Assembly (NCBI GenBank): GCA_002706765.1
Contig: PAJV01000013.1
Coordinates: forward strand, 310,001-374,000
Length of the DNA stretch: 64,000 bases
Source: Gimesia sp.
GTDB taxonomy: Bacteria; Planctomycetota; Planctomycetia; Planctomycetales; Planctomycetaceae
Reading direction: 5' to 3'
The position numbers were made by a program, and so were the translations under genes. Shown here one piece after another: positions 39,136-48,112 of the stretch. Within the stretch, counting starts at the first letter, position 1. Every line of letters starts with the position of its first letter. The notes under the pieces are model-generated. The model ran no database searches. It was given only the letters and a program-made list of their open reading frames with translations, and was not told the origin of the DNA.

Positions 39136-40199
39136 TGAATACCGCGGCCACCACTACCACAGACGATCATGCTGACAGCCACGATCATGAACACCATGAT
39201 CCCCGGCTGGCGCATCACTTTGATTCTCATCAGCAACAGTTTGATACCGGGAAACTGGGCATCTGGCTGTTCCTGGTGACCGAGGTGCTGTTCTTCAGCG
39301 GCCTGTTCGGCTTTTACGCCGTTTATCGATCATTGCATCCGGAAGTGTTTCTGTACGCCAGCCAGTTTCTGGATACCGTACTCGGTGCAGCCAATACGGT
39401 CGTTCTGCTGTTCAGCAGTCTGACGATGGCCTGGGGCGTACGTTGTGCACAGTTGGGACAGACGCGGGGCCTGATGGTCTGCCTGGTCGTCACGCTGGCA
39501 TGTGCTGCCATCTTCCTGGGTGTGAAATCATTCGAATACACCGAGAAAGCCCATCACGGACTGTTATGGGCGGGCATGTATCACAGCCCGGAACATCATG
39601 ACGCCGCTGCCGCCGATGGTGCAGCAGGGGCGGGCGACCATGCTCACGATGAGGCTGCTGCAGCAGGTGATCACGGTGATGATGAACTGTTCGAGAAAAC
39701 CAAGCATACACTTTCCTACATGACGACAGTTCTGTGGGTTGTGATTGTGATTTCCGGAATCGCGCTGGGTCTGCTGTTCAAAAATCCCAATAAAAAGACG
39801 CTGGCTACAGTCGCCGGCTGTGTTCTCGTTTCAGCGGCCGGGATGGTGATTGGCGCCTATTCCAGTATTGGTTATCACCATTTCGGACATGCGGAGAAGC
39901 CCACCGATGAAGAGATCCTGATGGCGGAAACCGTGCCTGCCGAATATGCCGCTCAGAAAGAAAAAGTGCCCGAACCCAAACTTGCGGGCACCTTCTTCAG
40001 TGTTTACTTCTGCATGACCGGTTTACACGCCATCCATATTATCGGCGGCATGATTGCCATCAGTTGGCTGATTGTCAGAACGGCACATGGTGCGTTTACA
40101 ACTTATTACTTTGGCGCAGTGGATTTCGTCGGACTGTACTGGCACCTGGTCGACCTGATCTGGATCTACCTGTTCCCGCTGCTGTACCTGATCAATTAA
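39135..40199 (+). CDS. coxC: Cytochrome c oxidase subunit III with inserted helices
   Basis: The 354-residue protein matches subunit III in its first three helices (LGIWLFLVTEVLFFSGLF ... GVKSFEY) and last two (MTGLHAIHIIGGMIAISWL; GLYWHLVDLIWIYLF). Between them lies an extra part of about 150 residues: a His/Ala/Asp-rich loop (about 152-195), two more hydrophobic helices, and a polar loop. The N-terminus is also His-rich (DDHADSHDHEHHD). The insert is unusual for the family and may bind metal or contact the neighbouring act complex. Translation is coupled to coxA through TAATG. Confidence 0.9.
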   Translation: MNTAATTTTDDHADSHDHEHHDPRLAHHFDSHQQQFDTGKLGIWLFLVTEVLFFSGLFGFYAVYRSLHPEVFLYASQFLDTVLGAANTVVLLFSSLTMAWGVRCAQLGQTRGLMVCLVVTLACAAIFLGVKSFEYTEKAHHGLLWAGMYHSPEHHDAAAADGAAGAGDHAHDEAAAAGDHGDDELFEKTKHTLSYMTTVLWVVIVISGIALGLLFKNPNKKTLATVAGCVLVSAAGMVIGAYSSIGYHHFGHAEKPTDEEILMAETVPAEYAAQKEKVPEPKLAGTFFSVYFCMTGLHAIHIIGGMIAISWLIVRTAHGAFTTYYFGAVDFVGLYWHLVDLIWIYLFPLLYLIN

Positions 40200-40225
40200 C
40201 GTTATCGAATTTCCCCAACTTTTAT

Positions 40226-40245
40226 GAGAGGCAGTTCTGCCTCTC
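40226..40245 (+). promoter_or_regulatory. Strong hairpin between coxC and subunit IV gene
   Basis: GAGAGGCAG pairs perfectly with CTGCCTCTC over two bases. No T-run follows. It may stabilise or divide the operon mRNA. Confidence 0.5.
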
Positions 40246-40282
40246 TGCAGTTATCAGATAAAGACACGAAAGTATATTCATC

Positions 40283-40786
40283 ATGTCAGATCATGTTGAA
40301 AGTGATGCCCACGCAGAAAATCCCCAAAGCTGCCACGTGCACGTTGTACCGGTTAAGGTGCTGGTGGGTGTGTTCCTGGCATTAGTGGCATTGACTGTCG
40401 TGACCGTGGAAGCTGCCAAGTTTGACACCGGAAGCCTGGATGTGATCGTCTCGATGGCGATTGCGACAGCCAAGGCAACACTGGTCGTCTTTATCTTTAT
40501 GCATCTCTGGTACGATAAACCATTGAACCGGCTGGCATTCTTCTTTTCGATCGTGTTTGCCGCCTTTTTCCTCTGCATGATTCTTCTGGACTCGCACGCC
40601 TATGATGATTACGTGAAAGGCTTCCAACAGGATCAGGCTGCGATTGCAGCACCTGCGGCAGCGCCGGCCGCGGCACCAGATGCGACTCCTGCAGCAGACG
40701 CACCTGCCACTGATGCGCCTGCCACAGACGCCAAAGCGGCTCCAGAGAAAAAGACCGAGCCTGAAGCAAAACCAGCTGAGAAATAA
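40283..40786 (+). CDS. Cytochrome c oxidase subunit IV-like protein
   Basis: The 167-residue protein has three membrane helices (about 22-42, 50-72 and 84-101) in the pattern of prokaryotic oxidase subunit IV, including ATAKATLVVFIFMHL, a hallmark phrase. The last 60 residues are an Ala/Pro/Asp repeat tail, which is low-complexity and probably disordered. The small subunit helps assemble the oxidase. It follows coxC by 83 bp, with a strong hairpin between them. Confidence 0.88.
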   Translation: MSDHVESDAHAENPQSCHVHVVPVKVLVGVFLALVALTVVTVEAAKFDTGSLDVIVSMAIATAKATLVVFIFMHLWYDKPLNRLAFFFSIVFAAFFLCMILLDSHAYDDYVKGFQQDQAAIAAPAAAPAAAPDATPAADAPATDAPATDAKAAPEKKTEPEAKPAEK

Positions 40787-40890
40787 TTTCCAGCCTGACT
40801 GAAAATTCAGACGAGAGAGATCTGATACAGGGGCCGGTCAGTCACAGTTACTATGTCAGTCGTTCCGCTGTTAACCGATAGCAGGTCAGC

Positions 40891-41535
40891 ATGTCAGCCT
40901 CCCGGAATCGCTCCCTCCGACATCGATTCGCGCAATTATTTACCTCCCGGGATCGCTTAAGTCAGCGGGATTTTGGACTGGCAATTTTCCTGTTCAGTAC
41001 CACTGTCCTGTTTATCGGCGGATTGCTGGCATATGTCATCGTCCGTTCGAATCTGTCGAAACATCATGAACCGGTGAATCTGGTGATTCCCCCCGCGCTC
41101 TGGCTGAGTACGGTTCTGTTGATTCTCGGAAGTATTTCCATTCAGCGCGCCGTGTATTATGTTAAACACGAAAAACAGCAGCCGTTCCGCAACTGCCTGA
41201 ACCTGACATTTCTGCTGGGCGGCGCGTTTTTTGTGATTCAGACGATCGGGCTGACTCACCTCTTACAACAGCATTCCGATATTCTGGTGAGCCTCAAAGA
41301 AATAAAAAATGCTGCCAATTATCCCAGCAGTTATGGTGCGTTATTTACGTTTGTCTTAGTCCATGCACTTCATTTTTTCATCGCGTTCGGATTTCTGGGA
41401 CTCGTAATTTACAATGCCTATCTCTACCTGTATGACCATGAATATCACTGGGGCGTCCATGCCTGTGCTGTCGTCTGGCATTTCCTCGGGGTCATCTGGA
41501 TCTGCATGCTGCTGCTGTTTTATGTCGTGGGGTAG
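40891..41535 (+). CDS. Second heme-copper oxidase subunit III-like protein
   Basis: The 214-residue protein has five helices and resembles subunit III. The first helix is FGLAIFLFSTTVLFIGGLLAYV. The fourth region, LVHALHFFIAFGFLGL, parallels the HxxH pattern. The end is AVVWHFLGVIWICMLLLFYV. It lacks the inserted helices of CoxC. Two subunit III-like proteins in one operon suggest either an alternative partner or a division of labour. It is the last gene of the respiratory block. Confidence 0.82.
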   Translation: MSASRNRSLRHRFAQLFTSRDRLSQRDFGLAIFLFSTTVLFIGGLLAYVIVRSNLSKHHEPVNLVIPPALWLSTVLLILGSISIQRAVYYVKHEKQQPFRNCLNLTFLLGGAFFVIQTIGLTHLLQQHSDILVSLKEIKNAANYPSSYGALFTFVLVHALHFFIAFGFLGLVIYNAYLYLYDHEYHWGVHACAVVWHFLGVIWICMLLLFYVVG

Positions 41536-41808
41536 CGCCCCTTCTGCTGAACGATCGAAGCGGTTGTTTGTGGTACGATGGCAGACATCTCACTCCTCGC
41601 TGGAGATGCCAGTGGAAAACAGGAACAGGCTAAGTCATCTTATTACAATGTCTTAAGTTGCTTCCCACAATTATTCCCACTGATCGAGTGGGGAGAGGGG
41701 GAAACGCTATTTCCTCTGCCCTGCTGCTTCTATTAAAATAGATGACCAGTCGTAATTCCACCTGGAAACCGGATTCCGGTTCTACCGTTTCTCTATTTGT
41801 CTGTCGCG

Positions 41809-43515
41809 ATGCACCACACTTCCCGTCAACTCGAAAATCAGGCTAAAGAGTTGCCGCAGCGTTCGAGTCTGTTTCGGCTGGTGCTGGAGGCCGTGGCTTC
41901 ACTGGCGATTGCCGTCATACTCTTTCGAACGTTCGCGGCGGAAGGTTATATGATTTCGACCGGCTCGATGGCGCCCTCTCTGCTGGGATATCATAAGCAG
42001 GTCACCTGTCCTCGCTGTCATTATTCGTTTACTTATGGCGTCGCCTATGATGATAGCGTCTCCGCCAGCCAGCAACAGGACACGGCCACTGACGGACTGG
42101 GATTTTCTCAGGCCGGGCAATATGCGACCTGCCCCAACTGTGATACCAATTCGATTGATCTGGCTCAGGTGCCCCGCAACGAAGGGGACCAGTTACTGGT
42201 GTTTAAACACGCTTACTACCTCAAGCCCCCCGCGCGCTGGGATGTGGCTGTGTTTCAGAATCCAATGAAGCCGACCCAGGCGTATGTCAAACGGGTGGTC
42301 GGCCTGCCTAGTGAAGCCGTGCAAGTCAAAGAAGGTGATCTCTATATCAATGGAGAAATCCAGCGTAAAGATTTGAAGACGCAACGTGCGGTCCGCTTGC
42401 TGGTGCACGATCATCAGTTTCATCCATCTGAAGATGATTTTTTTCAGCCCCGGTTTTTTCCCGTGGAAGCAGACTCCGATCAGGAACAGAATCAGGCAGA
42501 CGCAGCTGCCTGGGAAGAACAGCCAGCCGGGTTCGTATTTGCCTCGGACAGCAGGGATGCAGATGCGTGGTCCTGGGTGAGGTATCAGCACTGGGTGAGG
42601 CAGGGAGGACATTATCAGACAGAAGTCCCGCTGGAGCACTGGCCGGAGGAAATCGAGAAACCCGAACCCGTGCTGGCTCCCATTCAATATGATGAATTAA
42701 AACAACAGCTGACCTGTAAAGGAGCGATGCCGGCAGAAGACTGTCATCGACTGTTGAACCAGACGGAGGACGATGCGTTTCGATATGCCGTGGCACTGCT
42801 GTATGAAAAATCGCATGTGGCTCCCGTCATGGATCGGTATGCCTATAACTCGGGAGTTGAAAATCAGACTGCAATTCCCGTGCATGATTTTCTGTTTACA
42901 TGCGATCTGCAGGCGAAGTCACCCGAGGGAGAACTGGCGATTGAACTGTTCGACGGCCAGCATCACTTTCGCAATATCATCGACTTCCGACAGCGGCAGG
43001 TTAATCTGTTTATCGATGATCGGAAACAGCCGATACGTAGCGGACCATTCCGCAGCGACTTTCAATCGCAGCCCGTCAAACTGGAGATGTCGGTAATGGA
43101 TCGTCAGGTTCTGTTTGCCATCAATGGAGAACTGGTTTTTCAGCCACTGCTCTTCAGCGAAAATTCAGAGCCGCGAAAAGAGATTCGGATTCCCCTGCAG
43201 TTTGGCGCCCGGGGAGGATCATTTAATCTGACAGGCCTGAAACTTTACCGCGATATTTACTATACACGTGGCAAAGGTCTGCATGGGATTGATGAGCCCT
43301 ACCAGCTGGATGAGAACAGTTATTTCATGCTGGGCGATAACAGCCCGGTGTCCCTGGACAGCCGCAGCTGGGCTGAGGGAAAAGTGGATCAGAAATACCT
43401 GCTGGGCAAACCATTTCTCGTGCATTTACCCTCGCGGCAGGGAGAGGTCAAAATCGGTGATCATATAGGTCACATCCGCATTCCAGATTTCACCCGAATT
43501 CGCTATATTCACTGA
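41809..43515 (+). CDS. Signal peptidase I homologue 1 with large insertion
   Basis: From the ATG at 41809 the product is 568 residues, about twice the usual length. One membrane helix (about 27-42) precedes the catalytic Ser53 (STGSMAP). The catalytic Lys161 is in YVKRVVGLP, and the box GDNSPVSLDSRSW lies near 505-517. Between Ser and Lys there is a zinc-ribbon-like pair, C67-PR-C70 and C108-PN-C111. Between Lys and GDNS there is about 340 residues of insertion, including a beta-rich part (about 358-480) that looks like a LamG-type jelly roll. All catalytic residues are kept, so it is probably an active S26 peptidase. Its tandem homologue follows. Confidence 0.88.
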   Translation: MHHTSRQLENQAKELPQRSSLFRLVLEAVASLAIAVILFRTFAAEGYMISTGSMAPSLLGYHKQVTCPRCHYSFTYGVAYDDSVSASQQQDTATDGLGFSQAGQYATCPNCDTNSIDLAQVPRNEGDQLLVFKHAYYLKPPARWDVAVFQNPMKPTQAYVKRVVGLPSEAVQVKEGDLYINGEIQRKDLKTQRAVRLLVHDHQFHPSEDDFFQPRFFPVEADSDQEQNQADAAAWEEQPAGFVFASDSRDADAWSWVRYQHWVRQGGHYQTEVPLEHWPEEIEKPEPVLAPIQYDELKQQLTCKGAMPAEDCHRLLNQTEDDAFRYAVALLYEKSHVAPVMDRYAYNSGVENQTAIPVHDFLFTCDLQAKSPEGELAIELFDGQHHFRNIIDFRQRQVNLFIDDRKQPIRSGPFRSDFQSQPVKLEMSVMDRQVLFAINGELVFQPLLFSENSEPRKEIRIPLQFGARGGSFNLTGLKLYRDIYYTRGKGLHGIDEPYQLDENSYFMLGDNSPVSLDSRSWAEGKVDQKYLLGKPFLVHLPSRQGEVKIGDHIGHIRIPDFTRIRYIH

Positions 43516-43647
43516 TAGAAATGCATTTATTTTAGAAATAATTCGAAAACAGTTCATAAATCAGAGCCCGCAGCGAATGGACAGATCTGAGACACAGATT
43601 CGATCCCCCCGCTGCCCGGGCATATTAGATTTGACAGGTTGTCGGTC

Positions 43648-45510
43648 ATGGCCAAAAAAATTGAAAAAGCAAAACTGAAAAAAGTTCCGCAGGATCCGGT
43701 CGAGAGCAGCACTGCCGAAAAGGAGCAGGGCAAAAGTCGCCACAATGAAATGCGCGATACTATCGAATCGATTATCATTGCGCTGGTCTTTGCATTTGTG
43801 TTTCGCGCCTACTCAGCCGAAGCGTTTGTGATCCCCACAGGTTCGATGGCTCCCACTCTGTATGGGCGTCATAAAGAACTGCATTGCGCCGAGTGTGGTG
43901 TGAAGTATGCTGTAGGAGCCAGTGATGAGCTGGTCGAAAAATCAGAGTACTATCTTCCGGACAACAAGGTCACCGGTGCGTTCTGCCCGAACTGTCGCTA
44001 CTACACGAACCTGCAGAATGCGATGCCCTTTACCGGGGACCGTATTATCGTCAATAAATTTCCCTTCGATTACGGAGACCCCGGTCGCTGGGATGTGATT
44101 GTGTTCAAGTATCCCGAAGCGTCACAGACGAACTATATCAAACGACTCGTCGGCCTGCCCGGTGAAGAAATTCAGATTTCCCGCGGCGATGTTTACGCCC
44201 GTAAAAATGAAAAAGAGCCGTTTCAGATTCTCCGCAAAGACAATCTGGACAAGCAGCTGACGGTTCAGCAACTCGTGTATGACGATGATTATCCCCCTCG
44301 CGAAATCCTGGAGTATGGCTGGCCTGAGCGCTGGTCTCCCATGCAGCAGGTCAAGCCGGTTGAAACGCGGTTTGAAGATCTCAAGCAGTCTGCCTGGGAA
44401 CTGGACCGCGTTGCGCGAGCCTATCAGTATAAAGGGACGACAGCCAAAGCCGACAAGCTGGAGTGGCTCCGCTATCAGCATATCGTACCCCGACAGTCAG
44501 AATGGGCCTTACTGCAGGAAAATCCCGAACTGTTCACCCAGACGATGCTCTCTTCGCCTCCGCAGTCCCGTCTGATCAGCGATTACACCGCGTACAATAA
44601 CTATTCGGGTGGGTCTTCTTCCGGCGCATTCACTTACGATGCGGCATTCTGGGTCGGCGATCTGACGCTCAGTTTTGATGTCGAGATTCAGTCGGAAGCA
44701 GGTGAGTTGCTGGTGGAGCTGATGCGCGGAGATCGACATTTCCGGGTTCGTTTTGACGTCAAAACGGGACAGGCGAAACTGTATTTTGTAGAAGATTTTC
44801 CCAATCCCGAGCCAGTCGAAACCGAACTGACCACGGTGGAGACAGACCTCAAAGGGCAGGGGGGCTACTCCGTCATGTTTGCGAATGTCGATCAGAGGCT
44901 CTGTCTGTGGATTAACGGTTCAGTCGTTGATCTGGGAGCAGCGTCAGAATACCAGCCTCCGGTTTCACCAGCACCCCGCGAGGGCGATCTGGCGCCGGCA
45001 GGGGTTGCAGGTGTGGGGATTGATTTTACCGTTTCGCATCTCATGCTGCAGCGTGACATTTATTATCGCGCGGATGAGTATTATCAGAATCAGGAATATT
45101 CGGGCGATCGCAGACACTTATGGGAACTGCTCTGGGATCCCGCCGCCTGGAGCCGTCAGTACGAAGATCACCGCCAGCAGGTCCGGTTTGATCAAATGTC
45201 CGACGATGAGTTTTTTGTGCTGGGCGATAACTCCGCCCGCAGTGCCGACAGTCGTCTCTGGGGGAATGCACGCCAGGCAGAACGTCGGCACGCGGTCCCC
45301 CGTTCTGCGCTGGTCGGAAAGGCCTTCATGATTTACTGGCCACATGGGATTCCGTTTATGAATGATGGTCGGGGCTATTCACCCAGTGTCGGCCCGCTCA
45401 AGCGGTTTTTCTACCACCAGACGCGTCCGGGAGTGTATCCCGATGACCCGTATGCCAAGCTGTCAATCCCCTTTTATCCTAACGTTTCCAGGATGAAACG
45501 CATCCGCTGA
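43648..45510 (+). CDS. Signal peptidase I homologue 2 with large insertion
   Basis: The 620-residue protein has the same layout as the gene before it: helix at about 38-55, Ser66 (PTGSMAP), Cys pairs C80-AE-C83 and C113-PN-C116, Lys165 (YIKRLVGLP), a beta-rich insertion (about 328-470), and FVLGDNSARSADSR near 522. The N-terminal tail is Lys-rich. Both copies appear catalytically complete, and the two arose by duplication. Possible roles are cleavage of different signal peptides or of large surface proteins. In-frame TTG at 43639 is an alternative start. Repeat R4 begins 12 bp after its stop. Confidence 0.9.
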   Translation: MAKKIEKAKLKKVPQDPVESSTAEKEQGKSRHNEMRDTIESIIIALVFAFVFRAYSAEAFVIPTGSMAPTLYGRHKELHCAECGVKYAVGASDELVEKSEYYLPDNKVTGAFCPNCRYYTNLQNAMPFTGDRIIVNKFPFDYGDPGRWDVIVFKYPEASQTNYIKRLVGLPGEEIQISRGDVYARKNEKEPFQILRKDNLDKQLTVQQLVYDDDYPPREILEYGWPERWSPMQQVKPVETRFEDLKQSAWELDRVARAYQYKGTTAKADKLEWLRYQHIVPRQSEWALLQENPELFTQTMLSSPPQSRLISDYTAYNNYSGGSSSGAFTYDAAFWVGDLTLSFDVEIQSEAGELLVELMRGDRHFRVRFDVKTGQAKLYFVEDFPNPEPVETELTTVETDLKGQGGYSVMFANVDQRLCLWINGSVVDLGAASEYQPPVSPAPREGDLAPAGVAGVGIDFTVSHLMLQRDIYYRADEYYQNQEYSGDRRHLWELLWDPAAWSRQYEDHRQQVRFDQMSDDEFFVLGDNSARSADSRLWGNARQAERRHAVPRSALVGKAFMIYWPHGIPFMNDGRGYSPSVGPLKRFFYHQTRPGVYPDDPYAKLSIPFYPNVSRMKRIR

Positions 45511-45522
45511 AGTGAGTTACAG

Positions 45523-45572
45523 TTAACCCTGGCGTCTCTCAAGCTGTTATACACGACTACAATCGCACTTTC
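45523..45572 (+). repeat. Dispersed intergenic repeat, copy R4 (left part)
   Basis: It begins TTAACCCTGGCGTCTCTC, as in R1 and R2. It then shares GCTGTTATACACG with R3. The right arm GAGACGC is lost. It lies directly after the second signal peptidase stop. Confidence 0.6.
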
Positions 45573-45672
45573 CCCATATGAGTGAAATCGATATTTAGCC
45601 GAATGGTATAATTTAGTAGAATCAGCTCTCGTGTGAGTTTTGATTGCGGTTTCGTCAAGGAGGACGAGTACG

Positions 45673-46455
45673 ATGGCATTGCTGGAATGTGTAGGTCTGG
45701 TCAAAGATTATCCCGGTAAACGGGCAGTGGACGGCGTCGACTTCTATGTGGAGCGCGGCGAAATCGTCGGGTTGCTCGGTCCAAACGGTGCCGGCAAAAC
45801 GACCACGTTCCGGATGTCCTGCGGGATGGTGGCCCCGACGAAAGGCCGCGTCTATCTAGAAGGCACAGACGTCACAAACTGGCCCATGTACAAAAGGGCC
45901 CGGCAAGGCATGGGCTACCTGCCTCAGGACGAAAGCGTATTTGTGAAACTTTCGATAGAGCAGAACATTTATGCGATTCTCGAATTTCTGGATGTCACCC
46001 GCAAACAGAGACATGAAACCGTCGACCGCTTGCTGGATCAGTTTGGTCTGACCGCGAAGCGTAAACAGATTGCTTCCACCCTGTCCGGCGGAGAACGAAG
46101 GCGGCTGGAAATCGCCCGCTGCCTGGCCAGTTCACCCGAACTGATCCTGCTGGATGAACCGTTTACCGGAATCGACCCGGTGACGATTCACGATATTCAG
46201 GATATCATTGCCGACCTGCGCGATGATGGCATTTCGATCCTGCTCACTGACCACCGGGAGCGGGAAACGTTAACGATTACCGACCGCAGCTATATCATCT
46301 CAGCCGGTCAGGTACTGGTCAGCGGAGATGCAGAAACCGTTCTCAGTGATGCTTCCGCACAGGCGCTCTACTTTGGAAAACGATTCGACAAAGGTTCGAT
46401 CATCGAAGGACGTGAAGCGTTTGGAACGCGTGGCATGGATCGAGATGCTGCGTGA
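45673..46455 (+). CDS. lptB: LPS export ABC transporter ATPase LptB
   Basis: The 260-residue ATPase has Walker A GPNGAGKTT (about 37-45), a Q-loop in YLPQDESVF (the LptB phrase), the signature LSGGERRR, Walker B LILLDEPFTGIDP, and the switch His in LLTDHRERET. LptB powers extraction of lipopolysaccharide from the inner membrane with LptFG, which are not in this window. An AAGGAGG ribosome site supports the ATG at 45673. It stands 160 bp after the signal peptidases and is convergent with the next gene. Confidence 0.92.
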   Translation: MALLECVGLVKDYPGKRAVDGVDFYVERGEIVGLLGPNGAGKTTTFRMSCGMVAPTKGRVYLEGTDVTNWPMYKRARQGMGYLPQDESVFVKLSIEQNIYAILEFLDVTRKQRHETVDRLLDQFGLTAKRKQIASTLSGGERRRLEIARCLASSPELILLDEPFTGIDPVTIHDIQDIIADLRDDGISILLTDHRERETLTITDRSYIISAGQVLVSGDAETVLSDASAQALYFGKRFDKGSIIEGREAFGTRGMDRDAA

Positions 46456-46461
46456 ATTTGA

Positions 46462-46520
46462 TGCTGTAGCATCTCCCGGGCCATTTGGAACCGGGTAGCA
46501 TAGCTTGAGAGGCGCCAGAG
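46462..46520 (-). repeat. Dispersed intergenic repeat, copy R5
   Basis: On the minus strand it reads CTCTGGCGCCTCTCAAGCTA, then TTCCAAATGG and GAGATGCTACAG, matching R2 almost throughout. It starts 7 bp after the lptB stop, in the gap between convergent genes. A perfect hairpin GATGCT-GT-AGCATC lies at its right edge. Confidence 0.65.
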
Positions 46521-46536
46521 TGATCTCTGAAACGCC

Positions 46537-47640
46537 CTACGGTTCGCTGCGGTAACGACCAGGCTGCCATCGCAATGCCGCCCGTCCAATACTCATGGAG
46601 TCCGTCAGGCGATCCATACAGATGCCTGCTGCAGGCAGCAGGATCAAGTCTCCCGGACTCACCGGAGCATGGTCGTTATTTTCAACGACTTCGTCCAGTC
46701 GCGCCAGGATCGTGGGAATCGTGGATGAAATCGAATTCCCGTAGTTCGGCAGATTGTTCAGGAAGTCGGCGGAGATGGGAATCTGTTTTGCCGCAGCAAT
46801 CATGGCTTTGAGCAGTTTGCCGCTGGGCTGATGCGGGGCAATCAGAATACGATTCGCCGTACCGGAAACTTCATTATAAGACTTCAGGCATGCTTCCAGC
46901 ATCAGGTCCACCCCGTTGAGGAATACGGATTCGCCATCCATATGCATCACGAGTTTGTGTTCCGGCTGTCCGCGGAAGTCGTACATGTCTCCCTGTTCGG
47001 TCCAGAACAGAGGCACATCCGGCTTACGGCGTTCTTCCGGAATGTATTCGGTTGATGTTTCCACATGCAGCAGTGAATGCCCGGGACCACGCCACAACGT
47101 AGTGCCCGTAGCGCCGGCAGAGACGATGCCGCAGAATGCCTTGTCTGAGGAATCGTGCCAGTGCTCGGGAGTTTCAACAGTCAGCAGCGGAATATGCACG
47201 CCCGCCGGCTGGTCTTCCAGCAGTTGGGAAGCCCGGTTCAGCAGTTCAACAAATCCGACGCAGCCGTAGTTTAAAGCGATAAATCGCTCGGCGGGGACTC
47301 CCAGTTTTTCACTGAGCTGATCGCATAGAAGGCGCGCTGACTGGTTGCGGGTATGCGAATGGCACAGCAGAATTGCCGGGCAATCTGCCCAGTCAAAGCC
47401 GACGGTCAGTTGCAGTTTTTCTGCAATCGCAGTCGCGATATCCAGTGGTGAAAGGTCTGGCTGCAACAGGCGTCGTGTTTCGATGCCCGTAGAGCGGCTG
47501 ATCGCTTTCACGCTGGAAAAACCGGCGCTGAAACCCTGGTGAGAGAGTGTATAGACACTTTCATTATCTAATAGTTCAAACAGATCTGTGTGATCTGCCA
47601 GATCTACGATTTCTGTCAGTGCAAATCCATTAGTCTGCAT
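46537..47640 (-). CDS. 3-oxoacyl-ACP synthase III-like (thiolase-fold) enzyme
   Basis: The product is 367 residues from the ATG at 47640; a TTG seven codons earlier is also in frame. It has the thiolase fold of FabH-like condensing enzymes. The nucleophile is Cys127 in LNYGCVGF, His270 is in IAPHQPSG, and Asn302 is in NYGNSISSTIP, giving a complete Cys-His-Asn triad. It would join an acyl starter to malonyl-ACP or a similar unit. The substrate is unclear because the N-terminus differs from housekeeping FabH. It stands alone with no fatty-acid or polyketide genes nearby, so a specialised role is possible. Confidence 0.82.
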   Translation of the reverse strand: MQTNGFALTEIVDLADHTDLFELLDNESVYTLSHQGFSAGFSSVKAISRSTGIETRRLLQPDLSPLDIATAIAEKLQLTVGFDWADCPAILLCHSHTRNQSARLLCDQLSEKLGVPAERFIALNYGCVGFVELLNRASQLLEDQPAGVHIPLLTVETPEHWHDSSDKAFCGIVSAGATGTTLWRGPGHSLLHVETSTEYIPEERRKPDVPLFWTEQGDMYDFRGQPEHKLVMHMDGESVFLNGVDLMLEACLKSYNEVSGTANRILIAPHQPSGKLLKAMIAAAKQIPISADFLNNLPNYGNSISSTIPTILARLDEVVENNDHAPVSPGDLILLPAAGICMDRLTDSMSIGRAALRWQPGRYRSEP

Positions 47641-47837
47641 AAAATAATCCCAACCTCGCAATTGCAGAAAGGGAATCCATAGCCCCGCAATCGTCTGAGT
47701 ATGTGCAACATTAGCCTAAAGTGCAATTGAATATAAATAAATGAGAATGTTTTTTTACAAGTCAAAAAGTTTCTGCGGCAAACTTTAGCATGGGAGGATC
47801 CGAGATATGTCCGGTGCAGAAACGGGTGCCTGCCTGT

Positions 47838-48044
47838 TCACAAATTCCACGAAAGCATAGCCAGTAATGTCATCAGCGCTCCCATGATTATGACAGAGGT
47901 GAAAAAAAACCTGATTGCCCGTTGGATAATAATTTGCGGTATCTCATAGCGTGTTGCGTTATACACCAGGCTGATCACTGCCAGCAGCGGAATCAGATAC
48001 ACGACAGCATTAACCTGATTGGCAAAAAGCAGTGAAACGGTCAT
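47838..48044 (-). CDS. Small two-helix membrane protein
   Basis: The 68-residue protein is read from the ATG at 48044, which has AAGGTG nine bases upstream. It has two hydrophobic helices (about 13-28 and 45-63) with a short polar loop. This pattern is common among small planctomycete membrane proteins. No function can be named. It lies 68 bp downstream of the TM2-like gene on the same strand and may be co-transcribed. Confidence 0.65.
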   Translation of the reverse strand: MTVSLLFANQVNAVVYLIPLLAVISLVYNATRYEIPQIIIQRAIRFFFTSVIIMGALMTLLAMLSWNL

Positions 48045-48112
48045 GTCGAACAACACCTTTATTTTCAAAACGGGATACATGTAGCCCAGGCTGTTTAGTG
48101 AAACTCTCCGGG

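Noticed and set aside
39597-39690. His/Ala/Asp-rich stretch in coxC read as a frameshift
   Set aside because: The frame stays open, with normal helices on both sides and matching codon use, so it is an in-frame insertion.
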